A stretch of DNA of 64,000 nt from Mycobacterium sp. (GTDB lineage Bacteria; Actinomycetota; Actinomycetes; Mycobacteriales; Mycobacteriaceae). Positions 24,981-33,130 of the stretch are shown piece after piece (position 1 is the stretch's first letter; each line of letters starts with the position of its first letter). The notes below the pieces were generated by a model. The model searched no databases. It was not told where the DNA came from and saw only the letters and a program-made list of their open reading frames with translations. The stretch lies in NCBI GenBank assembly GCA_020438865.1, contig JAGQTU010000009.1:1-64000 (forward strand), read 5' to 3'. A program made the position numbers and the translations under genes.

Positions 24981-26156
24981 CTAGACCTCGATGACGACCG
25001 CGCCGCCCTGACCGCCGCCGGCGCACATCGCGGCCACACCGATCCCGCCACCGCGCCGACGCAGTTCGTAGACCAGCGTGGTGACCATCCGCGCGCCGGA
25101 GGCTGCGATCGGATGGCCCAGGCTGCAGCCGCTGCCGGAGAAGTTCACCAGTTCCTCGTCAAGGCCGTACTTGCGGCAGGCCGCGATCGGCACCGACGCG
25201 AACGCCTCGTTGATCTCCCACAGCGCCACGTCGGATGGCGTGAGCCCGGCGCGGTCGAGCACCTTGCCGATCACCTCGACACCGCCCAGTCCGGTGTCGC
25301 GCGGCGGGACGCCGACCGCGGCCCATGCCTTGACCGTCGCCATGACGTCGAGATCCTTGTCCAGCGCGTACGCCCGGTCGACGAGAGCCACCGCCGCACA
25401 GGCGTCGTTGGTGCCGCTGCTGTTCCCCGCGGTGATCGAGAAGCCCTCGATCTCCGGGTGCAGCACCTTGAGCTGGGCCAGCTTCTCGGCGGTGGTGTCG
25501 CGGCGCGGATGCTCGTCGACGCTGAAGTCGACCACCGAGCCGTCCAGCTGCTGGATCTTCAGCGGCAGGATCTCGTCGAGGAACTTGCCGGCGTCGATCG
25601 CGGCGATGGCCCGCTGGTGGGACCGCGCGGCCCAGGCGTCCATGTCCGCACGGCTGATGCCGGCCGCCTGCGCGGTGTTCCAGCCCACCGTGATCGACAT
25701 GTCTTTGGTCGGGGCGTCCGGCGTCTCGACGTGGGTGGGCGGCATCCACCGCTCCTCGAACTTCAGCTCCGGGCCGATGATGCGCTGGCTCATCAGCGGG
25801 GTCATCGACAGCGACTGCACGCCGCCGGCGATCAGAACGCGCTCCATGCCCGAGCCGATCTGCGCCGAGGCGTTGCCGATCGCGGTCAGGCTGCCCGCGC
25901 AGTGCCGGTTGACCGACTGACCGGGAACGTGCTCGAGCCCGGTCGCATCTGCGGCATAACGGGCGAGATCTCCTCCACCGTAATGTGATTCGGCGAAGAT
26001 CATGTCGTCGATATCGGCGGGATCGATGCCGGCGCGACGAATGACCTCGGGCACGATCGCGGTGATCAGCGTCTCGGGCGGAGTGTTGACCAGCGTCCCC
26101 TTGAACGACCGGCCGATCGGGGTCCGGACTGCGCCGACGATGACTGGTTCGGGCAT
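24981..26156 (-). CDS. acetyl-CoA acetyltransferase (thiolase)
   Basis: 391 residues of a degradative thiolase. The reactive Cys is in SVNRHCAGS, the His in GHPIAASG, and the second Cys in AAMCAGGGQG; all catalytic residues are present. It cleaves a 3-ketoacyl-CoA with CoA. It is on the same strand as the crotonase at 26230-27096 but has 73 bases of its own upstream sequence with a weak dyad. Confidence 0.93.
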   Translation of the reverse strand: MPEPVIVGAVRTPIGRSFKGTLVNTPPETLITAIVPEVIRRAGIDPADIDDMIFAESHYGGGDLARYAADATGLEHVPGQSVNRHCAGSLTAIGNASAQIGSGMERVLIAGGVQSLSMTPLMSQRIIGPELKFEERWMPPTHVETPDAPTKDMSITVGWNTAQAAGISRADMDAWAARSHQRAIAAIDAGKFLDEILPLKIQQLDGSVVDFSVDEHPRRDTTAEKLAQLKVLHPEIEGFSITAGNSSGTNDACAAVALVDRAYALDKDLDVMATVKAWAAVGVPPRDTGLGGVEVIGKVLDRAGLTPSDVALWEINEAFASVPIAACRKYGLDEELVNFSGSGCSLGHPIAASGARMVTTLVYELRRRGGGIGVAAMCAGGGQGGAVVIEV

Positions 26157-26202
26157 GGTTCTCCTGTGGTCGACGCGTCAACAGCGTTACAAAACTAGCA
26201 GA

Positions 26203-26221
26203 TACTGTATCGGTCCCGGCA
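26203..26221. promoter_or_regulatory. regulon dyad site 7 (weak, half-site)
   Basis: TACTGTAT-CGG-TCCCGGCA; a good left arm and a poor right arm, upstream of the thiolase. It may be a half-site only. Confidence 0.3.
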
Positions 26222-26229
26222 GGGGGTGC

Positions 26230-27096
26230 TCAGCCCGGTTCGGGAACGTGGAAATGCTCGTCACGCAGCCGGAACGCTTCTTTGGTGCCGTGCTGGGCAC
26301 GGGCCTTGACGAAGTTGAACTCCCCCGGCGCGAACTGCAGGTTGGTGCCGTAGGCGTGGAACAGGTAGCTGGCGACTTCCTCGCCCTGGTAGGCCTGGCT
26401 CTGCTCGACGAGCCGGAACGCCTCCTTGGCGATGACGACGCCGTCGGCCGGCATCTTCGCCGCCTTCTCGGCCCAGTACCGGGCGCGGGCGGTCACGGCC
26501 GTGGCCTCGCAGGTGTCGGTGAAGACACCGAGCTGCTCGACCTCGGCGGCGGTGATGATGTCGCCGGTGAGCAGCAGGCGCCGCGCCAGCACCGGGCCCA
26601 GTCGGTGGAAGAACAGGTGCAGGCTGCCCAGTGCGGGGCCGAGGAACCGGGTGGCCGGCATCCCGATCTTGGTGTCGCGGGCGATGACGGAGATGTCGGT
26701 CATCAGCGCCATCTCGAAGCCGCCGCCCAGGGCGTAGCCGCTGATCTCGCCGACGGTGACCTTCGGGAAGCCCATCAGGTTGTGGTAGAAGCCGAACGTC
26801 TTGCGGTCCACCGTCAGCCGGCGACGCTGACTCGGCCGGCTTCGGGGCTCCTTGTCCGCCTTGCCGTACCAGCCGTAGGCGTTGTTCATGTCCGCCCCGG
26901 TGGAGAACACCCCCTCGGCTCCGCGCAGCAGCACGACGGTGATGTCGTCGTCCTCGGCGGCGGTGTCGAGATGACGGGCGAGCGTCTCGCGCATCGCGGC
27001 GTCATAGGAGTTGCGCTGGGCGGGGTTGTTGAGCGTGATGGTGGCGATGCGGCGGTCGGCGTCGACCTCGAACAGCACCCGATCGTCGGCGGTCAT
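26230..27096 (-). CDS. enoyl-CoA hydratase/isomerase family protein
   Basis: 288 residues of the crotonase fold: VLLRGAEGVFSTGADMNNAYGW and GEISGYALGGGFEMALMTDISVIA provide the oxyanion hole. Between them is a basic insertion (KADKEPRSRPSQRRRLTVD). The start codon overlaps the stop of the GntR gene (ATGA), so the two are coupled. The exact reaction (hydratase, isomerase or hydrolase) is not determined by the sequence. Confidence 0.88.
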   Translation of the reverse strand: MTADDRVLFEVDADRRIATITLNNPAQRNSYDAAMRETLARHLDTAAEDDDITVVLLRGAEGVFSTGADMNNAYGWYGKADKEPRSRPSQRRRLTVDRKTFGFYHNLMGFPKVTVGEISGYALGGGFEMALMTDISVIARDTKIGMPATRFLGPALGSLHLFFHRLGPVLARRLLLTGDIITAAEVEQLGVFTDTCEATAVTARARYWAEKAAKMPADGVVIAKEAFRLVEQSQAYQGEEVASYLFHAYGTNLQFAPGEFNFVKARAQHGTKEAFRLRDEHFHVPEPG

Positions 27097-27860
27097 GGCA
27101 TGCTCCTCGAAATCAGCTTGGCCTCAATGGTTCTGTCCCGGCCGAACGCCAGGGTGTTGCGTCGGGCCGCGGCCAGGTGGTCCTGCGCCAGCCGCACCGC
27201 CCGATCGGCGTTGCCGTCCCGGATCGCGTCGACCAGCCGCTGATGGTCGCGCAGTGCGGCCCGCATGGTCTTGTGCGCCATCGGGTCGCCCTCGTCGCCC
27301 CACACCGAGGACTCGTGCGCCGACCAGATCAGCTCCAAGGAGCCGATCAGCAGGATCATCGGCTCGTTGCCGCACCGCGACACCAGCGCCTCGTGAAACC
27401 GGCGCGCGTTGCGGACGTACTGCGAGGCGTCGCCGAACTGCTCTTCCTGCCGGTCGATTTCGACCTGCAGGTAGGGCACCACCTCGGTGAGGCGGTCTTC
27501 GCGGGCGGCGCACATGCCCGCGCAGATCGGTTCGAGGTGGATGAGCGCGCCGCTGACGTCGGCCGGCGTCGAGGACCGCGACTGCAGCACCATGCTGATC
27601 ATGTGCGCGGTGCGTTCGGCCGACGGCAGGTGCACCACGGCGCCGCCCACGTTGCCGCGGCGCACCGAGACCAGGCCGTCGACCTCCAGGATGTGGATCG
27701 CCTCGCGCAACGCGGGCGGGCTCACGCCGAACTCGGTGAACAGGCTCTCCTGCGAGGGCAGGATGTCGCCCTCCTTGAGCCGGCCGGACAGGATGTCGTC
27801 ACGCAGGCGCGCGGCCACGATGTCGGCGACCCGGGGCTGACGGATGCGGGGTGCGGCCAC
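27093..27860 (-). CDS. GntR-family regulator (FadR/FCD type)
   Basis: 255 residues. An N-terminal winged helix-turn-helix (residues about 9-75: ADIVAARLRDDILSGRLKEGDILPSQESLFTEFGVSPPALREAIHILEVDGLV) is followed by an FCD helical ligand domain with histidines in RRFHEAL and DHQRLVDA that commonly bind metal or acid ligands. GTG 27860 start. It lies within an operon thioesterase-GntR-crotonase whose promoter carries a perfect 22-bp palindrome, the probable binding site. Confidence 0.88.
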   Translation of the reverse strand: MAAPRIRQPRVADIVAARLRDDILSGRLKEGDILPSQESLFTEFGVSPPALREAIHILEVDGLVSVRRGNVGGAVVHLPSAERTAHMISMVLQSRSSTPADVSGALIHLEPICAGMCAAREDRLTEVVPYLQVEIDRQEEQFGDASQYVRNARRFHEALVSRCGNEPMILLIGSLELIWSAHESSVWGDEGDPMAHKTMRAALRDHQRLVDAIRDGNADRAVRLAQDHLAAARRNTLAFGRDRTIEAKLISRSMP

Positions 27861-27863
27861 CGG

Positions 27864-28514
27864 TCAGGCCTCGCGCCGTCGGCCGAATCGGCTGGCGGAC
27901 AGCCGTTCCGGGGGCAGGGCGGCGGTGTCGGCGGTCCCGGTGCATAGCACCTCGCCGTTGAGGGTGAGCCGGGCCGTGGCGGTGATACCGCGTGCGTCGT
28001 GGACCCGTTGGATGTCGAAGTGCAGTTCGGTGTCCAGCGGTGTCGGTCTGCGATAGGTGACCGTCAGCGTGCGGGTCTTGCCCGCGGCGCCGACCGTACA
28101 GCTCTGGTGCTGGATCACGCAGTCGAAGAACACCCCGAGGAAGCCGCCGTGTACCAGTCCCGGCGGGCCCTCGAAGACGAGCGGGAACGTCGCTGTCCCA
28201 CTGGCCGTTTCGGGGCTGATCTCGTTGAAGTGATACTCGGGGAAGCACGGGTTGTACGCACCGAGATCGAACGCGTGCTGTAGATAGACGCGCCTGTCCT
28301 CGGTGTCGTCGACCATCCGCGGCCGCGGGTCCGACGGCAGCGCGGGGGCCAGCTCGTCTTCCCACTGCGCGAACTGGCCGAGCATCTCCTCCACCACCGG
28401 GTGTGGTTGCTCGAGTGAGAGCAGCATGCCGGTGAGCCTGCGGATAGCCGCAGCCGCGGCGACGGTCTGGGCGTGCGGCAGTTCACCGAACCGCCGATCC
28501 TCGCCGTCCGCCAT
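27864..28514 (-). CDS. hotdog-fold (PaaI-like) thioesterase
   Basis: 216 residues. The C-terminal two thirds form a hotdog domain: FEGPPGLVHGGFLGVFFDCVIQHQS contains the typical HGG loop and the following helix, and TRTLTVTYRRPTPLDTELHFD the beta sheet. The first 90 residues are helical and unusual in length for this family. It should hydrolyse acyl-CoA, releasing CoA from dead-end intermediates. ATG 28514 has GAGGGG upstream. First gene of its operon. Confidence 0.82.
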   Translation of the reverse strand: MADGEDRRFGELPHAQTVAAAAAIRRLTGMLLSLEQPHPVVEEMLGQFAQWEDELAPALPSDPRPRMVDDTEDRRVYLQHAFDLGAYNPCFPEYHFNEISPETASGTATFPLVFEGPPGLVHGGFLGVFFDCVIQHQSCTVGAAGKTRTLTVTYRRPTPLDTELHFDIQRVHDARGITATARLTLNGEVLCTGTADTAALPPERLSASRFGRRREA

Positions 28515-28537
28515 GCGTCCCCTCACCGGGCTATCCT

Positions 28538-28559
28538 TGCTATCTTGTACAAGATAGCA
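28538..28559. promoter_or_regulatory. perfect 22-bp palindrome, probable GntR operator
   Basis: Arms TGCTATCTTGT and ACAAGATAGCA pair over all 22 positions with no spacer. It lies between the divergent thioesterase-GntR operon and the crotonase operon. A TTGTACAA core fits the general style of FadR-type GntR sites. A TACTGTAA-type dyad follows two bases later. Confidence 0.75.
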
Positions 28560-28560
28560 C

Positions 28561-28579
28561 TACTGTAGGTCCATCCGTA
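28561..28579. promoter_or_regulatory. regulon dyad site 8 (degenerate)
   Basis: TACTGTAG-GTC-CATCCGTA; strong left arm, right arm 4 of 8. It lies immediately after the 22-bp palindrome and 14 bases before the crotonase GTG at 28593. Confidence 0.4.
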
Positions 28580-28592
28580 TAGCGGCGAAAGG

Positions 28593-29429
28593 GTGGATTC
28601 CGCGGTGGGTGACCACAGGCCGGCAGGCGAGTACCAGACCATCACCTACGAGGTCGACGGTCACACGGCCACGATCACCCTGAACCGCCCCGACGCGCTC
28701 AACGCCTTGAGCCCCTTCATGATCACCGAACTGCGGGCGGCCTATGACGCCGCCGAGAACGATGACGACGTGTGGTTGCTGATCGTCACAGCCACCGGCC
28801 GCGCCTTCTGCACCGGGGCCGACGTCAAGGAGATCCCCGAAGACGGCAAGGTGATCAACGAACGGCCCTACCTGTCCAGCTACGACCAGTGGGAGGCGCC
28901 GCAGGAGGGCACTCCCCCGTTCCGGCGGATGGCCAAGCCGGTGATCGTCGCGGTCAATGGGATCTGCTGCGGGGCAGGTCTGGACTGGGTGACCACCGGC
29001 GACATCGTGATCGCCTCCGACCAGGCGACATTCTTCGATCCGCACGTCTCGATCGGGCTGGTCGCCGGCCGGGAGATGGTGCGACTGGCGCGGGTGCTGC
29101 CGCGCTCGGTGGCACTGCGGATGGCGATCATGGGCAAGCATGAACGGATGAGCGCCGAACGCGCCTACGAACTGGGTCTGATCACCGAGATCGTCCCGCA
29201 CGACCGGCTTCTCGCCCGGGCTCGCGAGATCGCCGACACCGTCAACCGCAATGCCCCACTGGCTGTGCGCGGCACCCGCCTGGCCGTCATCAAGGGCCGC
29301 GAGATCCCGATGCACGAGGCCGAGATGCTGGCCGAGGCATTCCGGGAACGCAACCTGCACACCGAGGACTCACTCGAGGGTCCGAAGGCGTTCGTCGAGA
29401 AGCGCGAACCGAACTGGCGGTGCCGATGA
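28593..29429 (+). CDS. enoyl-CoA hydratase/isomerase family protein
   Basis: 278 residues of the crotonase fold with GRAFCTGADVKEIP and VNGICCGAGLDWVTTGDIVIA as oxyanion-hole segments. Start is uncertain: GTG 28593 or GTG 28605, the latter better spaced from GAAAGGG. It begins a plus-strand operon of two crotonases and three CoA ligases, all overlapping or nearly so, ending at 34625. Confidence 0.88.
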   Translation: MDSAVGDHRPAGEYQTITYEVDGHTATITLNRPDALNALSPFMITELRAAYDAAENDDDVWLLIVTATGRAFCTGADVKEIPEDGKVINERPYLSSYDQWEAPQEGTPPFRRMAKPVIVAVNGICCGAGLDWVTTGDIVIASDQATFFDPHVSIGLVAGREMVRLARVLPRSVALRMAIMGKHERMSAERAYELGLITEIVPHDRLLARAREIADTVNRNAPLAVRGTRLAVIKGREIPMHEAEMLAEAFRERNLHTEDSLEGPKAFVEKREPNWRCR

Positions 29430-30217
29430 CCGCGGCGTTCGAGACCATCCTGCTCGACTTCGACCGGACCGACCACGTCGCGACCATCACACTGAACCGG
29501 CCGGACCGGCTCAATGCCTTCAACCGCACGATGTGTGAGGAGATGGCGGCGGCGTGGCGGATCGTCAAGCACGACACCGCGATCCACGCGGTGGTGCTGC
29601 GGGCCGCCGGCGACCGCGCGTTCAGCGCGGGTCTGGACGTCACCACCCCCTACGGTCAGCCGCACAACGTGTGGAACCACGAGGACCCCGGTGAGCTGCT
29701 CAGCCCGAAGTGGCAGAAGATGTGGAAGCCAGTGGTGTGCGCGGTCCACGGGATGTGCACCGCCGGGGCGTTCTACTTCGTCAACGAGGCCGACGTGGTG
29801 ATCTGCTCGTCGGATGCCACGTTCTTCGACTCCCATGTCAGCGCCGGACTGGTCTGCGCGCTGGAGCCGGTGGGGTTGATGCGCAAGATCGGATTGGGTG
29901 AGACGTTGCGCATGGCGCTGATGGGCAACGACGAACGGGTCAGCGCCGAGACCGCGATGCGGATCGGCCTGGTGTCGGAGGTCGTCGCGCCCGACGACCT
30001 GTGGAGCCGGGCACACGAGATCGCGGCCACCATCGCCGCCAAGCCGCCGTCGGCGACGCAGGGCACGGTCAAGGCGATCTGGGAGTCACTGGACAAGCCA
30101 TACCGGGCCGCGATGGAGCAGAACCTGATCTACACCCGGTTGGGAAACCCGTTGGGGCAGGCCGAGCTTGCCGAGCAGGAGGACGACGGGACTCGGGCCG
30201 CTCCGAAGGTCCGGTAG
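29426..30217 (+). CDS. enoyl-CoA hydratase/isomerase family protein
   Basis: 263 residues, crotonase fold: DRAFSAGLDVTTPYG and VHGMCTAGAFYFVNEADVVIC. It is clearly related to the crotonase just upstream, suggesting duplication, but the second oxyanion segment differs (AGAF instead of GAGL). ATG 29426 overlaps the previous stop (ATGA); its own TAG overlaps the next GTG. Confidence 0.88.
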   Translation: MTAAFETILLDFDRTDHVATITLNRPDRLNAFNRTMCEEMAAAWRIVKHDTAIHAVVLRAAGDRAFSAGLDVTTPYGQPHNVWNHEDPGELLSPKWQKMWKPVVCAVHGMCTAGAFYFVNEADVVICSSDATFFDSHVSAGLVCALEPVGLMRKIGLGETLRMALMGNDERVSAETAMRIGLVSEVVAPDDLWSRAHEIAATIAAKPPSATQGTVKAIWESLDKPYRAAMEQNLIYTRLGNPLGQAELAEQEDDGTRAAPKVR

Positions 30218-31668
30218 TGGACCACCCGCTGAGCCGGCGCATCTCGATCGCGCTCGAGCTGGACACCGACGGACCGGCGATCGAGTGCGAAGGCCGCTGG
30301 TCGTCCTGGCGGCAGCTCGGAATGCTGAGCCGGGCGGTCGCCGATGTCGTGACCCCCGGTGCCGAGGTGGGCATCCTGCTGCGCAACACCCCGGCGCACG
30401 TGGCGGCACTACTGGGTGTCCTGTTGGCCGGGGGATGCGTCGTCGTCGTCAACCCCTCCCGCGGGGATGATCGCACCAGGACCGACATCGCAGCGCTGAA
30501 CCTGCCCGTGATCGTCGGCACCGCCGAGGACATCGCCGCGCTGGTCGACCCGTCGCCAGCGACGAGGGTGGTGACGATCGCGGACCTCGACACCGCACCG
30601 ACGGTGGCGGGGGTGCCGACGCCGGTCGGCTCCCCGGGAGTAGCGGTGCGCATGCTGACCAGTGGCACCACCGGCCCGCCCAAGCGAGTCGATCTCAGCT
30701 ACGACATGCTGGCCGTGTCGGTCATGGGCGCCGACTTCGCGGATTCGGTTGCGCCGGCGGAGCTCTCCTCGGGGGTCGCGATCGTCAATGCGCCACTGGT
30801 GCACATCGGCGGGGTGTACCGGGTGCTGCAGTGCGTCGCCGAGGCCCGGCCGTTCGTGCTGTTGCCGCGCTTCGACCTGGACACGTGGGCCGATGCGGTA
30901 CGCCGCCACCGTCCGAAGGCCGTCTCGCTGGTGCCCGCCGCACTGCGCGCGGTGCTGCACTCTGATCTGGGGCCCGTGGATCTGACCGGCATTCGCGCCG
31001 TCACCTGCGGCACCGCACCACTGTCCGCCGACGATGCCGAGGCGTTCACCGAGAAGTTCGGCATTCCCGTGCTCACCTCGTATGCGGCCACCGAATTCGG
31101 TGGCGGCGTCGCGGGCTGGACACTGGCCGATCACCACAGGTACTGGAAAGCCAAGCGCGGCAGCGTGGGCCGGGCCAGCCTGGGCGCCCGGCTGCGGGTG
31201 GTGTCCGAGGACGGGACGGTCCTGGGTTCCGATGAGGCCGGCCTGCTGGAGGTCAAGCCGGGCCAGCTGGGGCCGGACGCCGACTGGGTGCGCACCACCG
31301 ACCTGGCCCGCATCGACGCCGACGGGTTCCTGTGGATCCTGGGCCGCGCCGACCAGGCGATCATCCGCGGCGGCTTCAAGGTCCTGCCCGACGACGTGCG
31401 CGCCGCCCTCGAGTCTCACCCCGCCGTCCTGGGTGCGGCCGTGACGGGCCGGCCGGACTCGCGGCTGGGTGAGGTTCCCGTGGCGATGGTCGAACCACGT
31501 GAGCCGGTCACCGCCGCCGAACTCGTGGATTTCCTGCGAAATCGGCTGGCGCCATACGAGATTCCGGTGCAGATCGCGGTGGTGGATACCATCCCCCGCA
31601 CCCCTTCGGGCAAGCCCGACCTGACCGCGGTCCGCGACTACTTCACCGTGGGTGACCGTGCCGTCTGA
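30217..31668 (+). CDS. class I adenylate-forming CoA ligase
   Basis: 483 residues. Motifs: LTSGTTGPPKRVDLS, YAATEFGGG, TTDLARIDADGFLWILGRADQAIIRGG and the catalytic Lys of TPSGKPDLT. It is at the short end for the family but has both domains. GTG 30217 overlaps the stop of the preceding crotonase (TAGTG). First of three ligases in a row; specificity not readable. Confidence 0.88.
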   Translation: MDHPLSRRISIALELDTDGPAIECEGRWSSWRQLGMLSRAVADVVTPGAEVGILLRNTPAHVAALLGVLLAGGCVVVVNPSRGDDRTRTDIAALNLPVIVGTAEDIAALVDPSPATRVVTIADLDTAPTVAGVPTPVGSPGVAVRMLTSGTTGPPKRVDLSYDMLAVSVMGADFADSVAPAELSSGVAIVNAPLVHIGGVYRVLQCVAEARPFVLLPRFDLDTWADAVRRHRPKAVSLVPAALRAVLHSDLGPVDLTGIRAVTCGTAPLSADDAEAFTEKFGIPVLTSYAATEFGGGVAGWTLADHHRYWKAKRGSVGRASLGARLRVVSEDGTVLGSDEAGLLEVKPGQLGPDADWVRTTDLARIDADGFLWILGRADQAIIRGGFKVLPDDVRAALESHPAVLGAAVTGRPDSRLGEVPVAMVEPREPVTAAELVDFLRNRLAPYEIPVQIAVVDTIPRTPSGKPDLTAVRDYFTVGDRAV

Positions 31669-33130
31669 CCACATCGACACCGTGGGGCGACTGCTCGCCG
31701 GGCAGGCGACCGCGCGCGGCGAGCATCCCCTGCTCGTCTGCGACCACGAGCGGCTGAGCTACCGCGACGCCGAGGAGCGCTCCGCCGATCTGGCCCGCGG
31801 ACTGGTCGCCCTCGGCGCCGGCAAGGGCACCCATGTCGGTGTGCTTCACCCCAACGGCGCGGCGTTCGTCCTCGCCGCGCTGGCCGCGGCCCGCATCGGC
31901 GCCGTCGTCGTCCCGTTCTCGACGTTCGCCACCGACCCGGAACTGCGAGACCAACTGGTGCACAGCGACACCGAGATCCTGCTGACGGCAGAAGCGTTCC
32001 GCGGTCACGACTACGCGGCGCGACTGGCGGACATCTCCGCACCCTCGCTGCGGCACGTGGTCGTCGACAACCGGATCACCGACAGCGCCGACGCGGCACT
32101 GGTGTCGGCACTGGAGCGCGACGTCGACGGCTGCGACCCGTTGGCCATCATCTACACCTCCGGGTCTACCGGGGTGCCGAAGGGCGCGGTGCACACGCAC
32201 GAGTCGCTGCTCGGACATCAGCGCAACCTCAACGAGATTCGCGGGCTGACCGCGCAGGACCGGTTGTTCTGCAACTCGCCGTTCTTCTGGATCGGCGGGT
32301 TCGCGTTCGCCCTGCTGGCCGCGCTGACCGCCGGTAGCACCCTGGTGTGCTCCAACGCCACCGACCCCGCCGACACCCTCGACCTGCTCGAGGCCGTCCG
32401 CCCGACCGTGACGAACGGATTCACCGCCGGCGTAGCGCATCTCGCGCGGCACCACAGCTTCGCCGGGCGCGACCTGTCGTCGATGCGACGGGGCAATCTC
32501 TACCCCATCATGGCTCCCGAGACGCGGCCGGCCGACCCCGAGCTGCGGCACGCCATGCTGGGCATGACCGAAGGGGGCAGCGTCGTGCTGCTCAGCGGTG
32601 ACGACGGCGACCAACCCGAACACCGGCGCGGGTCGTTCGGCAAACCCGCCCCCGGATTCCAGACCCGCGTCGTCGACGGCGAGCTGTGGTTACGTGGGCC
32701 GTTCCTGATGCAGCACTACCACAAGCGCAGCCGTGAAGAGAGTTTCGACGCCGACGGCTGGTTTCACACCGGCGATCTTGTCCGCGTGGACGAGGACGGC
32801 TTCGTCTACTTCCTCGGCCGGTTGGGATCGATGATCAAGACCGCCGGGGCCAACGTCTCCCCTGGCGAGGTGGAGAAGGCGATCGCCAACGTGGCCGGAT
32901 TGGTCGCGCACGTCGTCGGTGTCCCGGATGCCGAGCGGGGACAGGTGGTCGCGGCGGCGGTGCTGGCGGACGAGGGACAGGAGTTCGACGAGGCCGACTT
33001 GCGGGAGCGGCTTCGGACCGAGCTGTCGGCCTATAAGATTCCGCGACGCTTCATCGTGCTGACGGAGCTGCCGTTGATGTCGAGCGGCAAAGTCGACGTG
33101 CGCCGGCTGGTGGGGCTGTTTGATGCCTGA
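31652..33130 (+). CDS. class I adenylate-forming CoA ligase
   Basis: 492 residues. Motifs: IIYTSGSTGVPKGAVHTH, LLGMTEG-like MLGMTEGGSV, GWFHTGDLVRVDEDGFVYFLGRLGSMIKTAG and catalytic Lys in MSSGKVDVRRL. GTG 31652 overlaps the upstream gene by 17 bases; GTG 31658 is possible. It is similar in architecture to the next ligase (both have an SPFFWIGG/MPFFWVGG segment in the acid-binding pocket region), suggesting local duplication. Confidence 0.9.
   Translation: MTVPSDHIDTVGRLLAGQATARGEHPLLVCDHERLSYRDAEERSADLARGLVALGAGKGTHVGVLHPNGAAFVLAALAAARIGAVVVPFSTFATDPELRDQLVHSDTEILLTAEAFRGHDYAARLADISAPSLRHVVVDNRITDSADAALVSALERDVDGCDPLAIIYTSGSTGVPKGAVHTHESLLGHQRNLNEIRGLTAQDRLFCNSPFFWIGGFAFALLAALTAGSTLVCSNATDPADTLDLLEAVRPTVTNGFTAGVAHLARHHSFAGRDLSSMRRGNLYPIMAPETRPADPELRHAMLGMTEGGSVVLLSGDDGDQPEHRRGSFGKPAPGFQTRVVDGELWLRGPFLMQHYHKRSREESFDADGWFHTGDLVRVDEDGFVYFLGRLGSMIKTAGANVSPGEVEKAIANVAGLVAHVVGVPDAERGQVVAAAVLADEGQEFDEADLRERLRTELSAYKIPRRFIVLTELPLMSSGKVDVRRLVGLFDA

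Noticed and set aside
3424-28579. KstR or KstR2 control of the island
   Set aside because: The dyads found are TACTGTAA-N3-TTACAGTA and do not fit the KstR or KstR2 consensus; no KstR-like site was noticed in these promoters.
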